Of a stretch of DNA of 64,000 nt, positions 52,124 through 60,448 are shown piece by piece. Source of the stretch: JACKAQ01 sp965227145 (GTDB lineage: Bacteria > Calditrichota > Calditrichia > RBG-13-44-9 > J075). A program made the position numbers and the translations under genes. The stretch's first letter is position 1, and every line of letters starts with the position of its first letter. Below the pieces are notes generated by a model, which did not search any database, was not told where the DNA came from, and saw only the letters and a program-made list of their open reading frames with translations. The stretch lies in NCBI GenBank assembly GCA_965227145.1, contig OZ245730.1, positions 1,364,001 through 1,428,000 of the forward strand. The letters are read 5' to 3'.

Positions 52124-53950
52124 ATGATTAAAAAACAACTGATACCTGTCATCGCGATGCTTCTCGTTTTTTGCACGGCTGGCGTTGCCCAAATCCGGAA
52201 TGCGGAATTTGAGGTTCACAATCGCGGCATGCTGTGGGAAACGATGAAAGACAACGGCACCATCGGTGCGCCGGATCCGCTGGATCAATTTGCTTTTTAT
52301 CCCAGCATGGATTGGCCGGGTGGACCGGATGAATTATTGCTCAAAGACGAGCAGCGCTCATACATGGCCGGCGCCGGTTTGTGGATGGGCGGCATGCTGA
52401 ACGGATCGGTATTTTTCACCGAAAATGGCCCGTTCCAACTGGTGGACGACGGCACATTTGAGGGCATCGAGAAAATCGAAAATTATCTCGAAAATCCCGG
52501 ATACAATCCGAACGAGGCGGAAGAGCGCATTATTGCACGATTTACAACCTCGAAAAATATCCGGGTGGAGCGCACCAGCCGGGCGTGGAGTTTTCCGGGG
52601 ATCAACAATTTTATCATCATCGAATACGTTTTTACGAATCAAAACAGCAGCGCAGTCAACGATTTTTATGTGGGATTTCCATATCTGATTCGCCCGAGCT
52701 ATCAGGATTTGCTGGCGCACAACGGCTGGGGCGACGACGCCAATCGCGCCGATGAAATTGTGGGATACGACACCACTCGCGCTCTGCTCTACGCGTACGA
52801 CGACACGCCGAATTTCAGTTTGCCCGGCGATGTCGGCAATTACGTGCCCGATTACGACGAGCTGCGCACCACCGGATACGCCGGATATTCGGTGCTTTAC
52901 GCCGATGCCGCCAGCGATGGCAGCAGCCAACCCTCATCCGCGCTGGTTGTGCATTTGCTGGACAATCGCCTCCGGTTAACGCTCAACAGCAACAGCCCGG
53001 AATACATGTACGGATTGATCAACGGGACGGACGCGAGTTTGCAGGCAAATCCCGGTGATCAGATTGTGCCGTTCATGCTGCAATCTTGCGGACCGTATAA
53101 CCTCATGCCAAACAGTCAGTTACGCATTGTTGTGGTTGAAGCAGTCGCCGGACTTTCACTCGACGATGCGGTAAAAGGGCTAAGCCAGCAAATAAATTTG
53201 CCGCAGGGTTTGGGCATGTTGCAAAGCAGTGTCGATGCAGCGAAAACGCTGTTCGATAACGGCTACCAACTCACGGAAATTCCGCCCCCGGCACCGGACA
53301 TCGATGTGATTCCGATTCCCACCAGCCAATCGATTGCCATCTCATTTGCGCCGATCGATACGGATTATCTCGACCCGGTCAGCGGAAACAACGATTTTCG
53401 CGAATACCGGATTTACCGCAGCGACCGCTCATTCAACGGGCCGTGGGATCGCATCCGGGTGTTGCGTCCGACCAGCCAAAGTCATCTCAACGATTTTTTT
53501 GATGAAGATCAGGGCATTTGGTTTTACAATGATACCGAAGTTGTATTGGGTGTAAGTTATTATTACACAGTTACTTCCCGCGATGAAAGCGGCGTCGAGA
53601 CGTTTACGACCAACCGCATCTCCGATCCGGTGAAATCGGCGAACCAGCCGGCGGAAAATACGTTGAACATCAGTGTTTTCCCGAATCCGTTTCGCGATGA
53701 TTCAGGTTTAAAATTGAAATCGGAAGCCAACACCATTACCTGGACAAACCTGCCCGCACTGTGCACCGTTCGCATTTACACGAGCGGCGGGGAACTGGTT
53801 CGCACAATCGACCACGACAATCCGTCTATCGGCGAAGCCACTTGGGATCAGCTCAACAACGCCCGCCAAAAAGTTGCGCCGGGCATTTATTTCTGGACGG
53901 TTTCATCGGACGTTGGCTCTGCCAAAGGCACGTTAGTTCTGATAAAATAA
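52124..53950 (+). CDS. Secreted T9SS cargo of unknown function
   Basis: A 608-residue exported protein; ATG 52124 gives a signal peptide ending GVAQI, and an upstream GTG 52088 is possible. The body is beta-rich without a recognised catalytic motif, and about residues 410-520 resemble a fibronectin type III-like domain (TDYLDPVSGNNDFREYRIYR, YYYTVTSRDESGVETF). The C-terminus has ISVFPNPFRDDSGLK and ends GTLVLIK, a T9SS type A sorting domain. It lies between the TBDR and PorV-like genes and may be a surface glycan-binding partner replacing SusD; that is inference. Confidence 0.7.
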   Translation: MIKKQLIPVIAMLLVFCTAGVAQIRNAEFEVHNRGMLWETMKDNGTIGAPDPLDQFAFYPSMDWPGGPDELLLKDEQRSYMAGAGLWMGGMLNGSVFFTENGPFQLVDDGTFEGIEKIENYLENPGYNPNEAEERIIARFTTSKNIRVERTSRAWSFPGINNFIIIEYVFTNQNSSAVNDFYVGFPYLIRPSYQDLLAHNGWGDDANRADEIVGYDTTRALLYAYDDTPNFSLPGDVGNYVPDYDELRTTGYAGYSVLYADAASDGSSQPSSALVVHLLDNRLRLTLNSNSPEYMYGLINGTDASLQANPGDQIVPFMLQSCGPYNLMPNSQLRIVVVEAVAGLSLDDAVKGLSQQINLPQGLGMLQSSVDAAKTLFDNGYQLTEIPPPAPDIDVIPIPTSQSIAISFAPIDTDYLDPVSGNNDFREYRIYRSDRSFNGPWDRIRVLRPTSQSHLNDFFDEDQGIWFYNDTEVVLGVSYYYTVTSRDESGVETFTTNRISDPVKSANQPAENTLNISVFPNPFRDDSGLKLKSEANTITWTNLPALCTVRIYTSGGELVRTIDHDNPSIGEATWDQLNNARQKVAPGIYFWTVSSDVGSAKGTLVLIK

Positions 53951-53958
53951 CAATGTTG

Positions 53959-53979
53959 GGGCACGGCGCAAACGTGCCC
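53959..53979 (+). promoter_or_regulatory. Intercistronic hairpin
   Basis: The stem GGGCACG/CGTGCCC has a seven-base loop, with no T-run. A second weaker inverted repeat (GACGCGCC.../GGACGCGC) follows before the PorV-like gene. Confidence 0.4.
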
Positions 53980-54027
53980 GATTGACGCGCCAAATGGACG
54001 CGCACAACAGCGAAAAAGGTTCATGAT

Positions 54028-54966
54028 ATGAAAAAATACCTCATCATTTTGGTGCTGATTGCCAGCCAATCCGCATTCGCGCAGTTCGATTACGGGTTTG
54101 ATTTTAGCAAATCCGGCACTTCCGGCTACCAGTTTTTGAAAATCGGGGTTGGCGCGGAGCAGATCGCCCTCGGCGATGCCGTAACCGCAACCGTGGATGA
54201 TGCTGCCGCCGTTTTCTGGAATCCCGCCGGATTGGGCTGGCTGGAAAACCGGCAGGTTGTCGCCCATTATTCCAACTGGTTGGTGGGCAGCCAACATTCC
54301 GCAATCGCGCTGGCGTTTCCGTTCAAATCGCTGCATTTCGGTTTCAGCGTGATTTCATTGAATGTAGATTCGTTTGAGGAAACCACAGTGGACGAGCCGC
54401 TCGGCACCGGGCGGATGGTTGACGCCGGCGATGTGATGATCGGTTTCGCCGTCACCCGGCGATTCACCGATCGCCTGAGCATCGGCGGGCAGGTGAAATT
54501 TGTGCAGGAAAAACTGGATGATCTTACTTTCAACAACGTTATGTTTGATATCGGAACGATTTATTTTACCGGATTCCGTGACTTGCGGCTGGCATTCGCG
54601 TTCCAGCATTTTGGGCCGGACCAGATTTTCCGCGATCAGAAATTCAAAATGCCACTGCTGTTTCGCGTTGGTGCGGCGGACAATTTGGTGAAAAATGAAA
54701 ATTTCCGGGTTACCGCTGCGGTTGATTTGCTGCACCCGACCGACAACCGGGAATGGGTCAATTGGGGATTGGAAATGGCATTTCTGGATGCGCTGGCGTT
54801 GCGCGGCGGCTACCGGATGAACATCGACGAAGGCAATTTGACGCTCGGCGTCGGTTTGATGTCGCCAAATGTGGCCGGATTTCAGCCCAAAATTGATTAC
54901 GCGTATAGTTCGTTCGGCGATGTTTTCGGCGCGGTTCACCGCTTTTCCGTTGCGCTGAATTTTTAA
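54028..54966 (+). CDS. PorV/PorQ family outer-membrane protein
   Basis: A 312-residue beta-barrel protein with signal peptide (ending SAFAQ). It opens GYQFLKIGVGAEQIALGDAV and VDDAAAVFWNPAGLGWLE, the N-terminal signature of PorV/PorQ and UPF0164 proteins. PorV is the T9SS shuttle that carries cargo to the sortase PorU. Finding it inside a sugar locus beside cargo genes suggests a dedicated export or surface-attachment partner for these proteins, or a specialised porin. RBS AAAGG precedes the ATG. Confidence 0.85.
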   Translation: MKKYLIILVLIASQSAFAQFDYGFDFSKSGTSGYQFLKIGVGAEQIALGDAVTATVDDAAAVFWNPAGLGWLENRQVVAHYSNWLVGSQHSAIALAFPFKSLHFGFSVISLNVDSFEETTVDEPLGTGRMVDAGDVMIGFAVTRRFTDRLSIGGQVKFVQEKLDDLTFNNVMFDIGTIYFTGFRDLRLAFAFQHFGPDQIFRDQKFKMPLLFRVGAADNLVKNENFRVTAAVDLLHPTDNREWVNWGLEMAFLDALALRGGYRMNIDEGNLTLGVGLMSPNVAGFQPKIDYAYSSFGDVFGAVHRFSVALNF

Positions 54967-55000
54967 ACCCGCGTTCAAAAAATGTGCAAAAAAACACTCG

Positions 55001-55020
55001 TTCCAGGCTCCAGCCTGGAA
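55001..55020. repeat. Palindromic dispersed repeat, family C
   Basis: TTCCAGGCTCCAGCCTGGAA preceded by CACTCG, the second copy of the element at 37732. Confidence 0.7.
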
Positions 55021-55068
55021 TAACATCTTTGAAAAATACAAAAAAAATGTTTTATCCGGAATTACCCA

Positions 55069-56997
55069 ATGCAAAAACGCCTTTATAACCTACTGATAAT
55101 TATGATGATAGCCCTGATCACCACCAGTTGCCGTTTCACCTTTATCGACCAACCGGCGACGGTTTTACCCGGCGACCAGTTGACTGTTCAAATGAACGTT
55201 GCCATCGAATTTGCACCGGAACCGAACACCCACAAAGGCGTGCTGTGTTTGCTGCTGCCCGATGATTGGTCTGTAATTGCCGCAAATTACGCCAGCCCGC
55301 TCGCAAACGGCGTGCTCACCGCCAGCGCGGAATGGGCAGACAGCGCTGAAGCCTGCTATCCCGCGTCGGATTTTGGCGCAAATATGCGCTGGTTCGCCAT
55401 GATTTCGGACACAGGATTCACCTATCAGAACACATTTGATATCGATATTACCATCGAATTGCAAAGCGGCAGCACCGAAGGCTGTTTCAACCTCGGATAT
55501 CTGGTTACCAAAGCGACCGGCGGATTGCTCTGTTCCGGCACGCCGTCGTGGGCGCCGTTGTCGTATCCGCATCCGGTTGCGGTTTCCAGTAGTGGCGTTG
55601 TCTGCGATACGCTCACGGTTCAGCGCGACATCGAATGGGATAATTTACTGCATCGCACAACTGGCTGGACAGGTTCGGACGGGATTTACAGCATCCCGCT
55701 TTCCGGCAGGGAAACACCCGGAAACAGCGGCGAGCAAACGCTGATTTTATTCAGCGATACGTTTATCGGCGATGTGGACAGCACCGGTCGCCGAATGCCC
55801 GGCTGGCGATTGGTCAACAATACTTACGCGATGCTCGACGGCAGCGCACCGCTCGATGAAAACATCGATTTTTTCTGGGCGGAATCCAACGGGCTGCCCG
55901 ACGCCGTGTTCATTCCAAACACGCCAAACACCGGTCCGGACGATTGGTATTGGCTGATGGACGGCATTGCCGAAAGTGACAGCATTTTCGTTTTCGGGCT
56001 GCGAATGGTGCCGGGAAACGGCGGTGTTTTCAATTTCAGAGTTGCCGGTGTAACGTTGATTTCATTCAAGTTAGCGCCGGATAATACCATCCCCGAATAC
56101 TATCAGGTGGATGCGCCGCTGTATTACAAAAATGAAGCTGAAAACTGGGATATTGCGCTCGGTCAGGCGATTATGCCGATGCACGCGGCTTCCGGTTACC
56201 CAAATGCGGACGGCTATATTTATGTGTACGGTCCGCGCGGTTTCGGCGGCGTGAAGCAGCTTGTGGCAGCGCGGGTGCTGCCGGAAAATATCGCCAATTT
56301 TGATGAATGGCGTTTCTGGAACGGCAGCGATTGGGGAACGGAAATCAGCGAATGTGCCCCGTTAACCGACGGTATTTCGCAGGAATTTAGCGTTACGCCG
56401 GTCGGCGATAAATATTACCTCGTTTTTCAGATCAACAACAGCGTTGCCATTCGCATCGGCGATTCGCCGGTTGGCCCATTCGGTATGCTGAACATTATTT
56501 ACGAAACGCCGGAGCCGCAAATTGATCCCGATATTTTTGTGTATAACGCAAAAGCGCATCCGCACCTATCGAATCCGGGCGAATTGCTGATTTCTTACAA
56601 TGTGAACACGTTTGATTTTCTCGATCACATCAACGATGCGGGCATTTACCGCCCGCGGTTTATTACGTTGGTAACCGATGAAAACGTCGGTATTGCGGAA
56701 GTTGACGACAATCGCCCGCGAAAAATACAGCTGGCGCAAAACTACCCGAACCCGTTCAATCCGGTGACCACCATCCCGTTTTCGCTGGAGCGCCCCGCCA
56801 AAGTTGAGCTGAAAATTTTCAACGCAATCGGCGAACAGGTGCGCACATTGATTGACGAAAACGTCGCTGCCGGCGAATATCGGGTGGTTTGGGATGGCAA
56901 AAATGACGCCGGAAATCCGCAAAGTTCGGGCGTTTATTATTACAGATTCCGGGTCGGTCGCCATTATTGGAGCAACAAAATGGTGTTGGTGAGGTAG
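55069..56997 (+). CDS. Exported propeller-fold protein with shared N-terminal domain and T9SS tail
   Basis: A 642-residue protein in three parts. The N-terminal region has a lipobox-like TTSC (Cys21), then a beta domain with QPATVLPGD (28-36), shared with the gene at 61598. A propeller region starts at about 195 with GSDGIYSIPLSG (202-213) and LILFSDTFIGD, related to the genes at 43186 and 63475. A T9SS type A domain ends it (NYPNPFNPVTTIPF, then KMVLVR). Carrying both a lipobox and a T9SS tail is odd. It is likely a surface glycan-active or glycan-binding protein; catalytic residues were not identified. Confidence 0.7.
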   Translation: MQKRLYNLLIIMMIALITTSCRFTFIDQPATVLPGDQLTVQMNVAIEFAPEPNTHKGVLCLLLPDDWSVIAANYASPLANGVLTASAEWADSAEACYPASDFGANMRWFAMISDTGFTYQNTFDIDITIELQSGSTEGCFNLGYLVTKATGGLLCSGTPSWAPLSYPHPVAVSSSGVVCDTLTVQRDIEWDNLLHRTTGWTGSDGIYSIPLSGRETPGNSGEQTLILFSDTFIGDVDSTGRRMPGWRLVNNTYAMLDGSAPLDENIDFFWAESNGLPDAVFIPNTPNTGPDDWYWLMDGIAESDSIFVFGLRMVPGNGGVFNFRVAGVTLISFKLAPDNTIPEYYQVDAPLYYKNEAENWDIALGQAIMPMHAASGYPNADGYIYVYGPRGFGGVKQLVAARVLPENIANFDEWRFWNGSDWGTEISECAPLTDGISQEFSVTPVGDKYYLVFQINNSVAIRIGDSPVGPFGMLNIIYETPEPQIDPDIFVYNAKAHPHLSNPGELLISYNVNTFDFLDHINDAGIYRPRFITLVTDENVGIAEVDDNRPRKIQLAQNYPNPFNPVTTIPFSLERPAKVELKIFNAIGEQVRTLIDENVAAGEYRVVWDGKNDAGNPQSSGVYYYRFRVGRHYWSNKMVLVR

Positions 56998-57004
56998 TGT
57001 TCGA

Positions 57005-57052
57005 GTGTTATCGTGTTCATGTGTTAACGTGTTTCCGTGTTGATGTGTTATT
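57005..57052. repeat. 8-bp-period repeat GTGTTNNN, six units
   Basis: GTGTTATC, GTGTTCAT, GTGTTAAC, GTGTTTCC, GTGTTGAT and GTGTTATT follow without gaps. The first five bases are constant and the last three vary. Confidence 0.75.
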
Positions 57053-57072
57053 GAAAAGGAATGTTTCGTCAA

Positions 57073-57150
57073 TGTCATCCTGAGCGGAGTCGAAGGATAA
57101 ATTGAATACAAATAGCGGCTTTCCCGCTTTGCGGGACTCAGCCTGACAAG
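57073..57150. repeat. Dispersed repeat, TGTCATCCTGAGCGGAGTCGAAGG type
   Basis: It begins TGTCATCCTGAGCGGAGTCG and ends with TGCGGGACTCAGCCTGACA, an inverted relation across about 80 bases with an inner CCCGC/GCGGG hairpin. It is related to the copy at 546-581 and lies between the propeller gene and the ABC operon. Confidence 0.6.
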
Positions 57151-57225
57151 ATGTTATTACAATTATTAAATTATTTATGTATGGGCTTTTAAAATTCTCG
57201 ATTTTCGAACGATACAACAGAAATT

Positions 57226-58593
57226 ATGATTCCAATCCTCAAAAAAATTGGTTTGGCAGTGTTGGGCATTGCGATGTTCTGGCTGTTATTCGGCTATTCG
57301 CCGGAAAAACCGCTGCCGGATGATGGCAAAATTCACGTCGAATTTTGGTATCTGACCGGACAAAAAGAGCAGACACCCTACACGGTTTTGGCCTTCAACA
57401 AAAGTCAGGATCGAATTGTGGTGGACCCGGTGGCGATCCCGTGGACAGAGCACGAAAAAAAGGTGCTCACCGCCATTTTGAGCGGCAATCCGCCGGATGT
57501 GATGACCCAGATTTCGCCGCTGCCGCAGTGGGCGTCGCGGATGGCGTTGCTCTCGCTCGATGAATTAATTGCCCGCGACAATTTTGATACGGACATCTTT
57601 TTCCCGGCGCTGTGGGATGAAATGCGCTGGCAAAATCGCGTGTTCGGGCTGCCTGCGAGCACCGCATCGTATGCGCTGTTTTACAACAAAAACATGTTCC
57701 GCGAAGCCGGACTCGATCCGGAAAAGCCGCCGAAAACGTGGGCAGAAATTCGCGAATTCTCCAAAAAATTATACAAAACCGGTGCCGACGGACAGATCAC
57801 CCAAATGGGATTTATCCCCGAATACGGCGCTCTGCCCGGTCACGGCGATTTGCCGACCACGATGCTGATGGCCTGGCAGCTCGGCTCAAAATTTCTGCTC
57901 GACGACGGAGCGACCGCCAGTTTGACCGAGCCGTCAACCATCGAAGCGTTGCAGCAAGTGGTTGATTTTTATGATGATTACGATATGCAAAAAATTACCG
58001 CGTTCATCGCCGGATTCGGCTATGCAGATCAGCACGCATTCGTTTCCAACAAAGTTGCGATGATGACGCTCTCGCACAATTTTATCGATTTTATCGACAA
58101 TTACGGCCCAAATATGGACTACGGCGTGGCGATCATTCCGTCCTTTCCCGGCAAGCCGTCGGCGTCCTCGTCCGGCAGTTGGTGGATGGGCATTCCGCGC
58201 GGCGCGAAACAACCCGAAGCCGCGTGGGAATTCATGAAATTTGCCGTGCAAAAGGAAACGCAGCTTGGCGAGGTTGCCTCGCTGGATGAACCGCTGTTTC
58301 CGGCAAACCGTTTTGCGGCTACCGATTCGTCATTCGCAACCGACAGCAGCACGATGGTTTTTGTCAAACAGATGGAAGTTTCGCATTCGCCGGCGGTTGT
58401 GCCGTTGGTGCACGGCGTTTTCTGGCGGGAATTTGTCGGTGCGCGGGAACGCGCCGTAAAACGGCTGCAATTACCGGAAGCCGCATTGGCGCAGGGTGAA
58501 AAAATCGTTCAATTGGAGCTCGACAAAGCCGTTGCCTACGATCGCTACGTGCGTTCGCAAATGCCGTTTGAAACCGTGAAAAGTATGGAATAA
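57226..58593 (+). CDS. Sugar ABC transporter substrate-binding protein
   Basis: A 455-residue family 1 extracellular solute-binding protein. The hydrophobic N-terminus (IGLAVLGIAMFWLLFGYS) lacks a lipobox and may remain as a membrane anchor. Typical features are VEFWYLTGQ, FGLPASTASYALFYNKNMFR, EAGLDPEKPPKTWAEIREFS and the late SGSWWMGIPRGAKQPEAAWE. It delivers mono- or oligosaccharides to the permeases that follow one base later. The ligand is unknown; the locus suggests a product of GH38 and propeller hydrolase action. Confidence 0.9.
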   Translation: MIPILKKIGLAVLGIAMFWLLFGYSPEKPLPDDGKIHVEFWYLTGQKEQTPYTVLAFNKSQDRIVVDPVAIPWTEHEKKVLTAILSGNPPDVMTQISPLPQWASRMALLSLDELIARDNFDTDIFFPALWDEMRWQNRVFGLPASTASYALFYNKNMFREAGLDPEKPPKTWAEIREFSKKLYKTGADGQITQMGFIPEYGALPGHGDLPTTMLMAWQLGSKFLLDDGATASLTEPSTIEALQQVVDFYDDYDMQKITAFIAGFGYADQHAFVSNKVAMMTLSHNFIDFIDNYGPNMDYGVAIIPSFPGKPSASSSGSWWMGIPRGAKQPEAAWEFMKFAVQKETQLGEVASLDEPLFPANRFAATDSSFATDSSTMVFVKQMEVSHSPAVVPLVHGVFWREFVGARERAVKRLQLPEAALAQGEKIVQLELDKAVAYDRYVRSQMPFETVKSME

Positions 58594-58594
58594 T

Positions 58595-59509
58595 ATGAAA
58601 AATTCCTTCACCCAAACATTCAAAAATCCGTTGCAGCGCAAACAGGCGTTGCTGGCGTATGCCTTTATTTCGCCGTGGGTGATCGGTTTTGTCATGTTCG
58701 GATTGTATCCGATGGGTATGTCACTGTATTACAGCCTTTGCCATTACGATGTGTTGCGGGTGCCGCAATACATCGGGATGGCAAATTACAACGAACTGCT
58801 GTTCGACGATCCGTATTTTTGGCAATCGATCTTGAATACGCTGTTTTACACGGCGTTGCGCACGCCGCTGGGCATTTTGGGATCGCTGCTGTTGGCGGTG
58901 CTGGTCAACCAGTCGGTGCGCGGGATTCGCTTTTTCCGAACGGCGTATTTTGTCCCGTCGATTGTCACCGGCGTTTCGCTGTCTGTGCTGTGGATGTGGA
59001 TGCTCCATCCCAATTACGGATTGGTGAACATCGTGCTGGCGTTTTTCGGGATTCCCGGACCACTTTGGCTGCAAAGCACCGAATGGTCTAAACCGGCGAT
59101 GGTGCTGATGAGCATGTGGTCCATCGGCGGCGGACGGATGCTGGTTTTCCTCGCGGCGCTGCAAAGCATTCCCAAAGCGCTCTACGAAAGTGTGGAAATC
59201 GATGGCGGCAGTTGGTGGCACAAATTCCGGTTTGTTACCGTGCCGATGCTTTCGCCGGTGATTTTCCTGTGGACAATTCTCGATGTGATCGTATCGCTGC
59301 AAGTGTTCACCGAGGCATATGTGATGACCAAAGGCGGTCCGCTCAACTCGACGCTGTTTTACAATTTGTATCTCTATTACAAAGCTTTCGACGATTTTGC
59401 GATGGGCTACGCATCCGCGCTCGCCTGGATTTTGCTGCTGATCACGCTGTTGATCACGCTGCTGCAATTCCAGCTCGGAAAGCTGTGGGTGCACTATGAT
59501 GGCAAATAG
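58595..59509 (+). CDS. Sugar ABC transporter permease, MalF/UgpA type
   Basis: A 304-residue inner-membrane permease with six predicted helices. The ATG is one base after the binding-protein stop. The cytoplasmic EAA loop, which docks the ATPase, reads ALYESVEIDGGSWWHKFRFV followed by TVPMLSP. It ends in TAG at 59507-59509. The next permease continues in the same reading frame after this stop. Confidence 0.93.
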   Translation: MKNSFTQTFKNPLQRKQALLAYAFISPWVIGFVMFGLYPMGMSLYYSLCHYDVLRVPQYIGMANYNELLFDDPYFWQSILNTLFYTALRTPLGILGSLLLAVLVNQSVRGIRFFRTAYFVPSIVTGVSLSVLWMWMLHPNYGLVNIVLAFFGIPGPLWLQSTEWSKPAMVLMSMWSIGGGRMLVFLAALQSIPKALYESVEIDGGSWWHKFRFVTVPMLSPVIFLWTILDVIVSLQVFTEAYVMTKGGPLNSTLFYNLYLYYKAFDDFAMGYASALAWILLLITLLITLLQFQLGKLWVHYDGK

Positions 59510-59521
59510 ATTGGAGCTGTT

Positions 59522-60340
59522 ATCTTAAAGAAAACAGGAACATACATCGCTTTGGCGATCTGCGCGGCGATACTCATTCTGCCATTTATGTGGGTGGTTT
59601 CCACCTCGCTGAAAGGAAATGAGCAGATTTTTGCGATTCCGCCGGAATTCATTCCGTCGTCGCCGCAATGGGGAAATTACGCCGAAGTGTTCCGCCGGAT
59701 GCCTTTTTTGACCTATTTTTTAAATTCCACATTCATCACGGTGGTGGCGATTATCGGCACAGTACTTTCCAGTTCACTGGTCGCGTATGCCTTTGCCTGC
59801 CTGCGCTGGCCCGGTCGCGATGTGCTGTTCTATTTTGTGCTCACAACCATGATGCTGCCGATGCAGGTGACCATGATTCCGGTGTTTGTGATGTTCAAAG
59901 ATCTCGGCTGGCTGAACACCTTCAAACCGCTGACGGTTCCGGCGTTTTTGGGCGGCGGCGCGTTCAACATATTTTTGCTGCGGCAATTTTTTCTCACAAT
60001 TCCCAATTCTCTGTTCGATGCGGCGCGGATCGACGGCTGCTCGGAATTTCGAATTTATTGGAATATCGTGCTGCCGTTGGCAAAACCGGCGCTCGCAACT
60101 GTCGCAATATTAACATTTCTGTTTAGCTGGAACGATTTTTTGGGACCGCTGATTTATCTGTCCGACCAAATGAAAGGCACGCTGGCGCTCGGTTTGGCGA
60201 TGTTCACCGGACAGCACCAAAACGAATGGGGATTGCTGATGGCCGCATCGGTTTTGATGATGGTGCCGGTCATCCTGATTTTCTTTTTCTTCCAAAAATA
60301 TTTTATTCAGGCATTCACAACCAGTGGAATTAAAGGATAA
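59522..60340 (+). CDS. Sugar ABC transporter permease, MalG/UgpE type (start uncertain)
   Basis: An inner-membrane permease of 262-273 residues with six helices and an EAA loop (SLFDAARIDGCSEFRIYWNI then VLPLAKPA). It forms the heterodimer with the upstream permease. No ATG or GTG lies near the expected N-terminus. TTG 59552 has AGGAA 11 bases upstream but trims the basic LKKTG leader; an ATC at 59522, five bases after GGAG, would restore it. The coordinate used here is the latter, marked uncertain. No ATPase gene follows, so a shared MalK/MsmK-type subunit is needed. Confidence 0.88.
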   Translation: MLKKTGTYIALAICAAILILPFMWVVSTSLKGNEQIFAIPPEFIPSSPQWGNYAEVFRRMPFLTYFLNSTFITVVAIIGTVLSSSLVAYAFACLRWPGRDVLFYFVLTTMMLPMQVTMIPVFVMFKDLGWLNTFKPLTVPAFLGGGAFNIFLLRQFFLTIPNSLFDAARIDGCSEFRIYWNIVLPLAKPALATVAILTFLFSWNDFLGPLIYLSDQMKGTLALGLAMFTGQHQNEWGLLMAASVLMMVPVILIFFFFQKYFIQAFTTSGIKG

Positions 60341-60343
60341 AAT

Positions 60344-60366
60344 GTAGCGGCGTTTCATGAAACGCC
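60344..60366. repeat. Palindromic dispersed repeat, family A
   Basis: TGTAGC is followed by the perfect 18-bp palindrome GGCGTTTCATGAAACGCC (60349-60366). A direct duplication of CTAAAACGAA and CGCC follows. Confidence 0.7.
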
Positions 60367-60448
60367 TAAAACGAACGCCTAAAACGAAACGCCAAAAAAT
60401 GCAAATCAAAATTTCTCGGTGTTGAATCACCAAAACAGGACAAAAAAT

